64,000 nucleotides of DNA from Prevotella sp. E13-17 (GTDB lineage: Bacteria > Bacteroidota > Bacteroidia > Bacteroidales > Bacteroidaceae), in the NCBI RefSeq assembly GCF_022024035.1, contig NZ_CP091787.1, positions 2,418,001 to 2,482,000 on the forward strand, in the 5' to 3' direction. The position numbers and the translations under genes are program-made. The notes beneath the pieces are model-generated. The model had not been told where the DNA came from, searched no databases, and saw only the letters and a list, made by a program, of their open reading frames with translations. How positions within the stretch are numbered: the first letter of the stretch is position 1; each line of letters begins with the position of its first letter. Of this stretch, positions 24,605-33,311 are shown piece after piece.

Positions 24605-25555
24605 ATGCCTAGACAAGCTAGAGTTTCATCAGGAACCGCTGGGTAAAGTTTAAAGATTAACGGTTAAAGGTTAAAGATATGTTTTCGTTCGAAAATTTAA
24701 GAGTTTATCAGTTGTCAAGACAGTTGGTAAAGGATATTTATCTACTGCAGAATCAGTTCCCCAAAGAGGAATGCTACGCACTTGGCGATCAGGTGCGTCG
24801 GGCTGCCACTTCTATTACTGCAAACATAGCAGAGGGCAGTGGCAGGCAATCACCTAAGGAGAAGGTACATTTTATCGAAATTGCCTTCGGATCACTGACT
24901 GAGGTATTCTGTGAATTGCAAACAGCAAGTGACCTTGGCTATATTCAAACAGAACAACTTGAAGCATTACGCCCTCAATTTACTGAGGTAGCTAAGATGC
25001 TATCAGGCTTGCGCAAGTCTTTAACCGTTAACCCATAACCGTTACAATCACTACCCTATTGCGCTACATCCATCAGAACCGACGAACGAAGCAAATGCAG
25101 AGCGATGCTCGCATCAGCTATGCCTTGCAAGGAGGAGGAAGACGAAAGTCAATCCTGTCAAAGCAGGTGTTGTTACACAGGTAAAGGACTACGAATATAG
25201 CAGCTGGGGCGAATATGATGGTTCTGTTGAACCCGTCTTTCAGATTTGCAACACTAGAACTGTCTTAAAGCGTATTCCCTTCAAAGATCTCAACGAATGG
25301 GTTAACGACCTACTACCTGATGATGCCAACTTCCTTGACAATGATTTAGAGCAGCCTCGTCTCAGGCTCTCCGATGATCAGGCATGGCAACAGATTATCA
25401 GAATTACAGGCGTTTCAAGTAGCAGCGAATTCCAGAAGCTCGACAGAGAAACCCAGCGGCAGTCTTTCATTCAACTCAAAGAACTTGGAGCATCAGTCCG
25501 TCAGCTTCAAAGACTAACTGGCATAGACCGAGGAATCATTCAAAGAGCAAGGTAA
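24605..25555 (+). pseudogene. Disrupted RAYT gene within element A
   Basis: The frame begins MPRQARVSSGTAG and stops. RAYT sequence resumes near 25050 at the codons for LLRYIHQN, so the HUH motif and the catalytic Tyr are absent. A 74-bp extra block (about 25079-25152, starting GACGAACGAAGC and ending GACGAAAGTC) interrupts the remaining part between QN and PVKAG. From about 25150 to the TAA at 25555 the sequence equals RAYT copy 2. Confidence 0.8.
24679..25038 (+). CDS. Four-helix-bundle protein (23S rRNA intervening-sequence protein family)
   Basis: The 119-aa protein (FENLRVYQLSRQLVKDIYLL) has the family signature SITANIAEGSGR (45-56) and four predicted helices. Relatives are encoded in 23S rRNA intervening sequences and, as Avd, beside diversity-generating retroelements; no reverse transcriptase is present here. 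The gene is flanked by AACGGTTAAAG and its inverse CTTTAACCGTT, so it could lie in a stem as IVS genes do. An identical protein is encoded at 42899-43258. Confidence 0.88.
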   Translation: MFSFENLRVYQLSRQLVKDIYLLQNQFPKEECYALGDQVRRAATSITANIAEGSGRQSPKEKVHFIEIAFGSLTEVFCELQTASDLGYIQTEQLEALRPQFTEVAKMLSGLRKSLTVNP

Positions 25556-25627
25556 GCTATCTGCCCCTGTGGGCATGTATCCGCTACCCGTGTTAGGAAC
25601 CCGTGTCAGGAACCTGTCCCCTGACAT

Positions 25628-25774
25628 GCTGGATGCATCTCCTGCAACCGCTGCTCCATCTGAGCGAACATCTGCTTTCGCGTCTCTCTCAGTCCATTCT
25701 TCTCCATTGTTACGTCCTATATTAAGGCATAAAGAGGTACAAGCAAAATGCCCATACCCCTTTAACAATCTCCT
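25628..25774 (-). other. Gene fragment abutting element A
   Basis: On the minus strand ATG at 25707 opens MEKNGLRETRKQMFAQMEQR and runs straight into the terminal hairpin of the RAYT-derived element, suggesting a short coding sequence cut by the insertion. No family is recognised. Confidence 0.3.
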
Positions 25775-25957
25775 TTATCCAACCATAAATCCTTGATACC
25801 TTAGCTCCATCAACCCGTTCTCAATATCTTCCATCGGGATAGCACCTCCACACATCCTATAGACATAAAGAGGTGTTATGCAGCCAAGATCCATAGAACC
25901 AGACCGTACCTCGTTCTCTATAAATTCACGCAAACGGGATAAAACATCTTCCTTCAT
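25775..25957 (-). CDS. 60-aa hypothetical protein downstream of wbuC
   Basis: MKEDVLSRLREFIENEVRSG begins a small helical protein ending in MELRYQGFMVG. The frame is open to 25999, but those codons overlap wbuC; ATG at 25957, behind an AAAAGAAAAGG run, is preferred and lies 13 bases after the wbuC stop. The C-terminal half is homologous to the 33-aa ORF at 23590. Function is unknown. Confidence 0.5.
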   Translation of the reverse strand: MKEDVLSRLREFIENEVRSGSMDLGCITPLYVYRMCGGAIPMEDIENGLMELRYQGFMVG

Positions 25958-25970
25958 ACCTTTTCTTTTC

Positions 25971-26387
25971 TCACATCGAGGGGTACGTCTCCGACCCATC
26001 CTCCCCGTACTTTTTATCCTTCCCTTCGTATATCACCGAAGGTTCCAAGACCTCCACCGTATGCCACACGCCTTTGGGCACTTGGCAGCCGTAGACGCCA
26101 TCCTGAGGGCAAAGATGTATGCGCTCAGTCTCCTTCAGCGTCACCTTGCCATCGTCAGAAACGACCTCTTCATACAGCACCTCGTCCAACTTTCCCTTAA
26201 TGAGAATCACATTTTCATTACTCATTGGGTGCCTGTGTATCGCCACTTCCGTCCCTGGCAGCATCGCGTTCAGCATACGCTGCGAGCCATCCTCTGCCGA
26301 TGTCCTCAGGTCTAAGTTCGTCCTCAGGCGAGGATTCACCTTCGTCTCTTCAAACAGTTTCTCCAATAATTCTTGGTTTATCGTCAT
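25971..26387 (-). CDS. wbuC: WbuC family cupin-fold metalloprotein
   Basis: The 138-aa cupin has QRMLNAMLPGTEVAIHRHP (metal-binding HxH) and a later VPKGVWHTVEV, matching the WbuC family found in O-antigen and capsule loci. The precise reaction is unknown; an isomerase-like or sugar-modifying role is usually assumed. It lies 62 bases downstream of the WecA-like gene on the same strand, which supports a role in the polysaccharide locus. Confidence 0.85.
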   Translation of the reverse strand: MTINQELLEKLFEETKVNPRLRTNLDLRTSAEDGSQRMLNAMLPGTEVAIHRHPMSNENVILIKGKLDEVLYEEVVSDDGKVTLKETERIHLCPQDGVYGCQVPKGVWHTVEVLEPSVIYEGKDKKYGEDGSETYPSM

Positions 26388-26449
26388 AGTTCTCAGATTC
26401 TTGATAGATTTTATGTCGATTTTTTTAAGATTTCTCGCGCAGCGACCCC

Positions 26450-27529
26450 TTACTTCAATGAGGCGAGATAAGCCTCGTGCAAGTGGTAGTACTTACGCAT
26501 AAAGAGGATATACATAATCGCTAAAACGAGCGCAGCCCCCACCAGATAAATCCAGTGCGCCAACACCGTATTCGGGCACAGATAGATAAAGCCCAGACTC
26601 ACCACCAGCTGCATAGCCATATACAGCAGACTCACCACCACATGGCTCATCTTCAACTCATTCGCCATCAGCTGATAAGCATGCTTACGATGGGCCTGCC
26701 CTAAGTTCTCGTGCAACATAATGCGATGGAATATCGTCATACTACCATCAATACCATATACCAGGAAGAACACGATCCATGTCACATCCTGCGTAGCCAG
26801 CATCAACTTACCCAATGCAAACAGAATGATAAACGCGATACCTATCGAACCTACATCCCCCGCAAAGCACTTCGCCTTACCCTTCGGTCTGAAGTTAAAC
26901 AGACTAAACACCAGCACCCCAATAATCGCCACTATAAGATAACTCGGTTCAATAAACCCTTGAACACTTGCGCTCGAGCTCTGCTCGCTTGCTACCAACG
27001 GGACGCAAGAACCTGAATTTAACAGCATTAGCGGAACCAGCATTGCCAGCGCATACCCTGCCGTTATTCCATTGATACCATCCATAAAGTTGATGATATT
27101 GGTGGCCCCCACACAGAAGAACAGCGCCACCAGCGCAATCACCACCTGCCAGAACCAAGCACCTTGAACCGTGCCCCCTGAACCGAGATTGATGCTCCAA
27201 AACATCAGCAGAATCGATACTATCTGCACCACCATGCGCAGACTATCTGGCAACGAGTGGATATCATCCACAAAGCTAATCCCGGCCACCATCAACAATC
27301 CAACCATAAATGGCAAATAATCCTGCACCGTTAACCATTCACCATTAACCATTTGCAATATCATCCAAACAAAGATAGATATTGCAAATATCACTCCTCC
27401 TCCACGTAGCACTATCGTGCTATGGCTCGACCTTTCATTCGGCTTATCAATAATGTTACACTTATCCGCTATGCGGAAGTAAATCAACTCTGCTGCCAAC
27501 AGCAGCACTGCTATAATAATATATTTCAT
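26450..27529 (-). CDS. WecA/MraY-like undecaprenyl-phosphate glycosyl-1-phosphate transferase
   Basis: This integral membrane enzyme would start repeat-unit synthesis by moving a sugar-1-phosphate to undecaprenyl phosphate. Motifs are SFVDDIHSLPDSLR (metal/phosphate), NIINFMDGINGI, FAGDVGSIG and the AHRKHAYQ histidine loop near 285, with about ten hydrophobic segments. A Ser-rich loop (SEQSSSASVQG) near residue 185 looks like an insertion. In Bacteroidales capsule loci this gene is often last, after an epimerase; here the epimerase is at 49289, with a defence island between them. Confidence 0.9.
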   Translation of the reverse strand: MKYIIIAVLLLAAELIYFRIADKCNIIDKPNERSSHSTIVLRGGGVIFAISIFVWMILQMVNGEWLTVQDYLPFMVGLLMVAGISFVDDIHSLPDSLRMVVQIVSILLMFWSINLGSGGTVQGAWFWQVVIALVALFFCVGATNIINFMDGINGITAGYALAMLVPLMLLNSGSCVPLVASEQSSSASVQGFIEPSYLIVAIIGVLVFSLFNFRPKGKAKCFAGDVGSIGIAFIILFALGKLMLATQDVTWIVFFLVYGIDGSMTIFHRIMLHENLGQAHRKHAYQLMANELKMSHVVVSLLYMAMQLVVSLGFIYLCPNTVLAHWIYLVGAALVLAIMYILFMRKYYHLHEAYLASLK

Positions 27530-27579
27530 CTAAATAATTAATTATTTCCTATTGAGTTAATTGCTATACTCCAAGCAAA

Positions 27580-28101
27580 CTACGCCCCTCCTATCAACTT
27601 TCCGAACTCCTTTGCCGTTTTTTCAATCTCCTGTCCAAGATACTGTCTTATATCCTTAGCACCGCTCCCATAGTTATGAAACTCATATTCCCAATGCCTG
27701 ATAGTATCAGTATCAAAACAAGGGTAAGATGCTGGCGAACATATAGCAGCATACTGAAATGCATGATACAACTCATGAGCCATGTGTTCAACAATAGCAT
27801 TCTCTTTATCCATCCCAATACAATATGGCAGGTACACGGCATTATTATGTTCACTATATCGCCCGTATTCCTCATCATTATCACGGAAGAAATCAAGTTT
27901 ACAATTCAATCCCATCACCACCTTAAATTTCTCAAAAAGGTCGTTCAGTGAATCTGCAGAGACTTCCATCTTTTCCATGTCATCTTCATTATTCAACGGA
28001 TCTAGACTTTCCCTTTCCGTAGCAACGGCCCTTTTGAATTCAATTGCGATTTCCTTACAATCCTCAATCATTTGGTTATATACGATTGTTGTACACTTCA
28101 T
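27580..28101 (-). CDS. HExxH zinc-metallopeptidase-like protein, last gene of the Hachiman operon
   Basis: The 173-aa protein has EHMAHELYHAFQYA (about 106-119), an HExxH motif preceded by NNAVYLPYCI, and no signal peptide. The third zinc ligand is not certain (possible Glu or His in HWEYEFHNYG). It starts 27 bases after the HamB stop on the same strand, so it is probably co-transcribed. ImmA/IrrE-type proteases are a possible relation. A role as a regulator or effector of the operon is inferred. Confidence 0.55.
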   Translation of the reverse strand: MKCTTIVYNQMIEDCKEIAIEFKRAVATERESLDPLNNEDDMEKMEVSADSLNDLFEKFKVVMGLNCKLDFFRDNDEEYGRYSEHNNAVYLPYCIGMDKENAIVEHMAHELYHAFQYAAICSPASYPCFDTDTIRHWEYEFHNYGSGAKDIRQYLGQEIEKTAKEFGKLIGGA

Positions 28102-28128
28102 AGCCTTCCATTTTAATACAGCCCCTCA

Positions 28129-31100
28129 TTATTCTTCTGCAACAGAAATATACGGATTGACGTTTTTCATCCTCCACACATCTCCATCTCTAATAAAAAA
28201 CACACCTGGTACATCTGCTACATCTGAAAAAGGCAATCTTTCAGTGTCCGTTACAGAACGTTTATATTTCAAATCAACAGAGCACAAAAAAGCGCTTTTT
28301 GATGTTTTCTTACATATAAGAAAAGAGGGTATATCCGTTTCATCTTTCTTAAAATGGAAATTGCGGACATACTTAATTTCTCTCTTGGTCATCGGAGGTC
28401 TTGTATTAAACACTTCGAGCCATGCTTTAGCCAAATCAGAACATTTCTCATTTTTCAGAAGTTCATTAGCATTTTGCCGCACATATTTGGCAACGGCATA
28501 TTTTGTAGAAGAACTGTCAATCTCATCTAACATAAGAGACAACTCAGTAGCCACTTTTCTGGAATTAATACCGCATAGGTATAACCGTGCAGCCCATCTA
28601 GAAGGAACACCGTATGATGCCATCAGGCTCATTTCCTCATAACATTCTTTAATCCTATCTTCATCTACCTCGCTGAATCTGCTTACCAACGCATTCAACA
28701 GCCAAGACACAGTGTTTCCATAATATGATTCAGCCAAACTAATCTCGTTATAGTTCATTGGTTCACCAGAGAACCAATCTATACGAATACTACCTAGCAC
28801 ATCCATATCTGGAACATTTATCCTTTCTGAAGGAATATCCTGAGCAATCTGGTCAAATTGATGGAAGAAATACAACTTATCATCAAACTTATGCGACGAA
28901 TTAATGTACTCATCTGCGATTCTCATCAGTTCATCTGCTTTCTCGTCTAAATAAATAGCCGCTTTCAGAGGTATTCCAGAAGAAGCAAATGCACGGGGCA
29001 TCACTTCTCCATTTATAAATCTTCTTAAAGCATGTACTCTAGCTTTAATGATTTCTAAATGTTGCGACCTTAAAGCCTCGTCTTCTTCCTGAATAACTGC
29101 CAATGAATTTTTAAAGTGTTCGTCTACCCACTGCACATCATCACTGTCACTATCCCTATATGCCTGGTCAAGCGTCAATAGTGAATCATCTATCAACTCA
29201 AAAAAAGCATTCCACGACAAATCGCCATCTTCTTGCGGCAACCGGTCTAATTGATTTTCTGCAATAAGCTCAAGAAGTTGGTTAAAGTCAATATCCATTT
29301 CCCATTGAATCGCGCATAGTTTACTAAGATATACATATACGCCACTGATTGCTTTATCTGTAGCTATTTTATCCATATATCTTGCCGCTTGCCGCCTACT
29401 TTTCTTTTCATCCCGAGTACAATCGCAAACAAAAAGGATTTTACCTTCAGTATCAATGTAAGAACGACCTGCTCTACCTGCCATATTCCAGAAATCATTC
29501 GTACTCAAATATGTTCCCCTTCCTAATACCGTATTAGTGACTATCAGTGTAGAAACTCCGAGGTTTACGCCCTGTGCCAATGTATTTGTGGCGTATATAA
29601 AACGTGCTTTGCCTTTTCTTAAAAGTCGTTCCATATACCTACGCACATCTACCTTCATTTTGGCGCTGTGACACAGAATACCCTTTTTTGCTAAATCTAT
29701 ATACTCACGGTCTTCCTCCAATTCTTGACATACCAAATTGAATCGTTTCCAATCCAAATCGTCATCCCCCCAATCAATATCAGGATAATCCTTTATCAAC
29801 CGGAACATAGTTCTGGCATTTGGTAAAACCCAATCCGGTCTTGTAATATAGATTAGCACCGCCCCAAGTTCTGATAATTTAATGGCAGCTTCCGCTATAG
29901 ATTGTTTCTTATCTCCGTTTGTTTTCACAAAACTGCTATTAAAACAAGGTACTTCTCCTTGCCATTCAATATCTATTCTGTTGCCCCGATAACACATCAG
30001 TCCTATACGCTGGGAGGATGGTCTCCACGTATCATGAACTACATTATCCTGTTTACTCGAAAGCCACTGTGATATATCGTTAGCGTTGGGAAGTACTGCT
30101 GACAAGAGCAGAAATTTACCTCTATTCTGTTTAACGATTCTACGCAATTCTTCAGTAAACATCTCGTTGGCTATTTCTCTTGGCTTTGGACGAAGGAGGT
30201 GGCCTTCATCCATCACCACCAACTTGATGCTGTTCATTTCTTCATCATTAATACGAAGTATTGCTTTGGCTTTCTCTGGCGTAGCTATCATCACCCTAGC
30301 GGTTTCCATCTCATTCCTGTCCAAGGCCGTAATTTGCGCACCACCATACAGGTGGGTCACTTTAAAACCCATTGGATCGAATGCATTAGTCAGCGTTTCC
30401 TCTACCTCAGAAGCCAACGAACGATAAGGTGCTATATATAACACCTTTGATGATGTATCTCGAAGCAGAGACTGCAATATCACTATCTCTGCTATTCGAG
30501 TTTTACCACTACTGGTTGGCATACTTACAACTGAACTCTCTTCCATAAGAACTTTTTGCAATGCATTCCTTTGGCTAACAAACAATTCTGTTATTGGAGC
30601 TTTTTTGAAAGTCTGCGAGTGTATATACAGTTCCAACTTTTCCTTTGCACTTGCATCCCAGTCCTTTTCAGGCATACCTAGCCATTCCCAAACTGCTCGC
30701 CATCCGTTATTATCCACTGTAAACATAGGATGATTGTGAAGGTTTTTCCAGAGTGAACTATCATTAAATCCGTCAAACACTATAGTCAATAGTCTAAAAA
30801 GCCACCAGATTTCAGCATCAACGTCTAATAAAGCCAGTTCTGTAGCATCCCTTAATATTTCTATTGATTCATCTAAGTACCTTTGATTCCCATAATAAAA
30901 GTAGTTCAAAACCAGAGAGAACGCTCGCGCTAGCAAAATATCATAAGGTGTTATTTCTTCTTTATGCTCTTCTTCCAACAGCACATTTTTAATCTCATTT
31001 TCCAACAAATTAAAGCGTCTGTTCAAAAAAGCATAGATGATTCGGTTGATGAAACCGTCGTACCTTCCTTTTGATATTACAACAAAGGCTTTCGAATATT

Positions 31101-31452
31101 GGCTCGCACAATAATATGCCAAACCACAAATCATCAGATTGAATCCTCGTTCTGGAATCTCTGTCTGACTGTTTGCGAAATTATATTCTAGCAATTGGGC
31201 ACCCTTATTGAAATAGGTAGATGCGGATTCGTGTCGTTGGTTGTTATAATAAGTACAGGCTATTTCCAGGCAAATATATGCCACATTCTCTGACCTGAAA
31301 GTTAGTCTTTGGTCAAATTGTGGGAAGTTGGCTTCATCCTCATGTACACCATAGAGTATATATCTTGCATTAGCTTGCGCCTGCAAGGTCTTATAGGTTG
31401 AATAGCGCTCCAAACGTGACGCGATCTTCTCTATTTGTTGTAATGAAGGCAT
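28129..31452 (-). CDS. hamB: HamB-like DEAD/DEAH helicase (Hachiman)
   Basis: This superfamily 2, Ski2-like helicase has Walker A MPTSSGKTR (311-319), DEGH box VVMDEGHLLRP (Asp415), LLLSAVLPN (motif III), ATNTLAQGVNLG (motif V) and MAGRAGR (motif VI). The first ~280 residues are helical repeats, and a long helical tail follows the core. In Hachiman, HamB senses DNA and controls the HamA nuclease. Here it starts 4 bases after the HamA stop, the canonical HamA-HamB order. Length (1,107 aa) suits the family. Confidence 0.8.
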   Translation of the reverse strand: MPSLQQIEKIASRLERYSTYKTLQAQANARYILYGVHEDEANFPQFDQRLTFRSENVAYICLEIACTYYNNQRHESASTYFNKGAQLLEYNFANSQTEIPERGFNLMICGLAYYCASQYSKAFVVISKGRYDGFINRIIYAFLNRRFNLLENEIKNVLLEEEHKEEITPYDILLARAFSLVLNYFYYGNQRYLDESIEILRDATELALLDVDAEIWWLFRLLTIVFDGFNDSSLWKNLHNHPMFTVDNNGWRAVWEWLGMPEKDWDASAKEKLELYIHSQTFKKAPITELFVSQRNALQKVLMEESSVVSMPTSSGKTRIAEIVILQSLLRDTSSKVLYIAPYRSLASEVEETLTNAFDPMGFKVTHLYGGAQITALDRNEMETARVMIATPEKAKAILRINDEEMNSIKLVVMDEGHLLRPKPREIANEMFTEELRRIVKQNRGKFLLLSAVLPNANDISQWLSSKQDNVVHDTWRPSSQRIGLMCYRGNRIDIEWQGEVPCFNSSFVKTNGDKKQSIAEAAIKLSELGAVLIYITRPDWVLPNARTMFRLIKDYPDIDWGDDDLDWKRFNLVCQELEEDREYIDLAKKGILCHSAKMKVDVRRYMERLLRKGKARFIYATNTLAQGVNLGVSTLIVTNTVLGRGTYLSTNDFWNMAGRAGRSYIDTEGKILFVCDCTRDEKKSRRQAARYMDKIATDKAISGVYVYLSKLCAIQWEMDIDFNQLLELIAENQLDRLPQEDGDLSWNAFFELIDDSLLTLDQAYRDSDSDDVQWVDEHFKNSLAVIQEEDEALRSQHLEIIKARVHALRRFINGEVMPRAFASSGIPLKAAIYLDEKADELMRIADEYINSSHKFDDKLYFFHQFDQIAQDIPSERINVPDMDVLGSIRIDWFSGEPMNYNEISLAESYYGNTVSWLLNALVSRFSEVDEDRIKECYEEMSLMASYGVPSRWAARLYLCGINSRKVATELSLMLDEIDSSSTKYAVAKYVRQNANELLKNEKCSDLAKAWLEVFNTRPPMTKREIKYVRNFHFKKDETDIPSFLICKKTSKSAFLCSVDLKYKRSVTDTERLPFSDVADVPGVFFIRDGDVWRMKNVNPYISVAEE

Positions 31453-31456
31453 AAGT

Positions 31457-32308
31457 TTATAATGACTTGATTATTGCATCAGCTCTTTTAAAGGCCTCGT
31501 CTACAATCTCAACTGGATTATCAACGCCAAGTGAAATCATAACCAAACGTGAGTTCGTTGATTTTAGATGTTTCTCCACCTGCTTTGTTGTATCTTCGCC
31601 AGCTCTTGCATCCGATTTAGTGCTAATCAGAAACCCGACATTTGTAACGGGCACACTACCATCTTCCACTTTCTGGTGGAGTTCTGAAATACTATCAGCC
31701 AAATCATACTCTCCCCTGTCATCCAAGACATTGGCCACAAATTCCATTGACACAGGAAGTCTTTTTAACCCCTGTAAGTTATTGACTATTTCATTAACAA
31801 CGGCTTTGCTGGGTGTGCTTCTAAACTTGCATTCACCATAAATCACCTCTGAGAAAAGATTGTCACGTTTGAAAAGGAGGACATCGTCACCTTTCATTGC
31901 CTGGTCTGTATTCGTATTGTATTGTAACTTATGAACAATGGGGTCAAAGCCCCTGCTTTCTTTCAGATACTCCATCAAAACAATCTCCCCAAGATTGCCT
32001 TTCTTCGTATTTTCAGCTTTTGGGAGTAACTTCATATTATCTATGAATGTTTCTAATCCGTGTTTATCAAGAATAGCTTTCTTCCGTGTATTTATGATTT
32101 TCCTTCTACTATGGCTATGCACATGGTAGTCAACAATCCATTTAGCAAGCTCATCGATGGCAGCATTACGCATACCAGTATTTTCCTCCAACATACGATG
32201 TTTCTTATTCCCTGTTGTGGGAAGGTCTGTAGCATTTAGCCAAACGCCGTATATCTGAGGTGCGACAGGATGTTGCCCTATCAACATTTCTTGCTCTGTC
32301 TGTGCCAT
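31457..32308 (-). CDS. hamA: HamA-like DUF1837 nuclease (Hachiman effector)
   Basis: The 283-aa protein has a DUF1837/HamA core: GNLGEIVLMEYL (104-115, Glu108), MKGDDVLLF (Asp141/142) and VIYGECKFR (Glu159, Lys161), which together form a PD-(D/E)XK active site. In characterised Hachiman, HamA is held by HamB and released to degrade DNA. The N-terminal ~95 residues are less conserved. It lies directly upstream of hamB and 16 bases downstream of the caspase-like gene. Confidence 0.75.
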   Translation of the reverse strand: MAQTEQEMLIGQHPVAPQIYGVWLNATDLPTTGNKKHRMLEENTGMRNAAIDELAKWIVDYHVHSHSRRKIINTRKKAILDKHGLETFIDNMKLLPKAENTKKGNLGEIVLMEYLKESRGFDPIVHKLQYNTNTDQAMKGDDVLLFKRDNLFSEVIYGECKFRSTPSKAVVNEIVNNLQGLKRLPVSMEFVANVLDDRGEYDLADSISELHQKVEDGSVPVTNVGFLISTKSDARAGEDTTKQVEKHLKSTNSRLVMISLGVDNPVEIVDEAFKRADAIIKSL

Positions 32309-32324
32309 TTCGCTTAAAATGAAA

Positions 32325-33293
32325 TCATACCCACTGATTCTTACGTTTATTTTGCTCCGTAAGTTCCATCAACTCTTTACCTTTCACCCTATCATAGAAC
32401 AAGAAATAGTCTCTCCCATTTTTTGCTAAATCGTTCATCATTGCCCTAATCTCTTTCTCTGTACGTTCTCTTGTATATTCAGGATATTGGGCCTTTAGCC
32501 TACAAAAGTTATCGTTGACGATATGAGCAAAACCATCAGGATCTCTATCAGGATTGGTAAATAAATCAAATATGTGGTCGGCAACCATCAAATGAAAAGG
32601 GCTGGATTTTTCATCACCTTTATTCACTTCATCCCTAATAACACCTGTAGCCTTGAAAACATCAAGAGGATTTTTATAGCTATTATAGAATGCGGTAAAC
32701 CCACGCTCCACTTCGTCAACAGTCACATCCCTATTAGTCAATAGTATCGCCTTAAATGGAGCCCTTTGTGTTGGGTCTATACTGCCCAATATCGGAAAAG
32801 AATAGCACATTGACAATGTAACTACCAGTAGACCACTTATTTTATCGTTCAACTTACGGCATTCATCCATAAAATCTTTCCAGCCTAAATTGTCACCTGA
32901 AGCAAGACGAATTCCATTCTCACCAGCGCCATGTGCCTCTATGTGAAGCGTAACGAGTTCATCACCACCAAGACTATCAGCAATCTCATCAATCGCTCTC
33001 TTGAAATTAGTTATATCGTTCACCACATGCAAAGAGGCTGTGAGCGACTCATCTTTAAGTGTCAATGGTTTCAGTTCGCCTTCATATAAATTTGTGCCTG
33101 TTTTTGATTCACCATCTGATAATGATTCAATTACAGCAATTCTGAATTTGGTAACATCAGTATCAGGACTCATAAACTCAGCTTTAGTTGACATAATAGA
33201 GCCCTGGCGGTCAATATTCCGCCTAGACTTCTTATGCTTCTTTTTCCTTCTCGGTGAAGCTCCTCGAATTCCAATCTTTTTGTGATGAGCCAT
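32325..33293 (-). CDS. Caspase/CHAT-like peptidase in the Hachiman operon
   Basis: LVTLHIEAHGAGENG (His121) and GLLVVTLSMCYS (Cys163) are spaced like the His-Cys dyad of clan CD proteases, each after a hydrophobic strand. A following APFKAILLTNRDV and FTAFYNSY resemble the end of CHAT domains. The first ~33 residues are very basic (RRKKKHKKSRR), perhaps for nucleic-acid contact; an internal ATG at 33194 would omit them. It lies 18 bases after the GHKL gene and 16 before hamA. Protease activity and its target are inferred; such proteases act in several suicidal defence systems. Confidence 0.65.
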   Translation of the reverse strand: MAHHKKIGIRGASPRRKKKHKKSRRNIDRQGSIMSTKAEFMSPDTDVTKFRIAVIESLSDGESKTGTNLYEGELKPLTLKDESLTASLHVVNDITNFKRAIDEIADSLGGDELVTLHIEAHGAGENGIRLASGDNLGWKDFMDECRKLNDKISGLLVVTLSMCYSFPILGSIDPTQRAPFKAILLTNRDVTVDEVERGFTAFYNSYKNPLDVFKATGVIRDEVNKGDEKSSPFHLMVADHIFDLFTNPDRDPDGFAHIVNDNFCRLKAQYPEYTRERTEKEIRAMMNDLAKNGRDYFLFYDRVKGKELMELTEQNKRKNQWV

Positions 33294-33311
33294 TTTTCCA
33301 GCATTAAATCA

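Larger units (their letters stand above)
24558..25627 (+). mobile_element. RAYT-derived element carrying an IVP gene, copy A
   Basis: This 1,070-bp unit has the ends of a RAYT element: a promoter (TACCTTTG at 24575), the first ~12 RAYT codons, the last ~410 RAYT bases and a terminal TGTCAGG hairpin. The catalytic middle is replaced by a four-helix-bundle gene. Copy B at 42778-43847 is collinear without indels (constant offset 18,220) with only about six mismatches noted. It is probably non-autonomous and mobilised by an intact RAYT such as 19578-20375. The two copies form direct repeats around an 18-kb segment. Confidence 0.8.
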
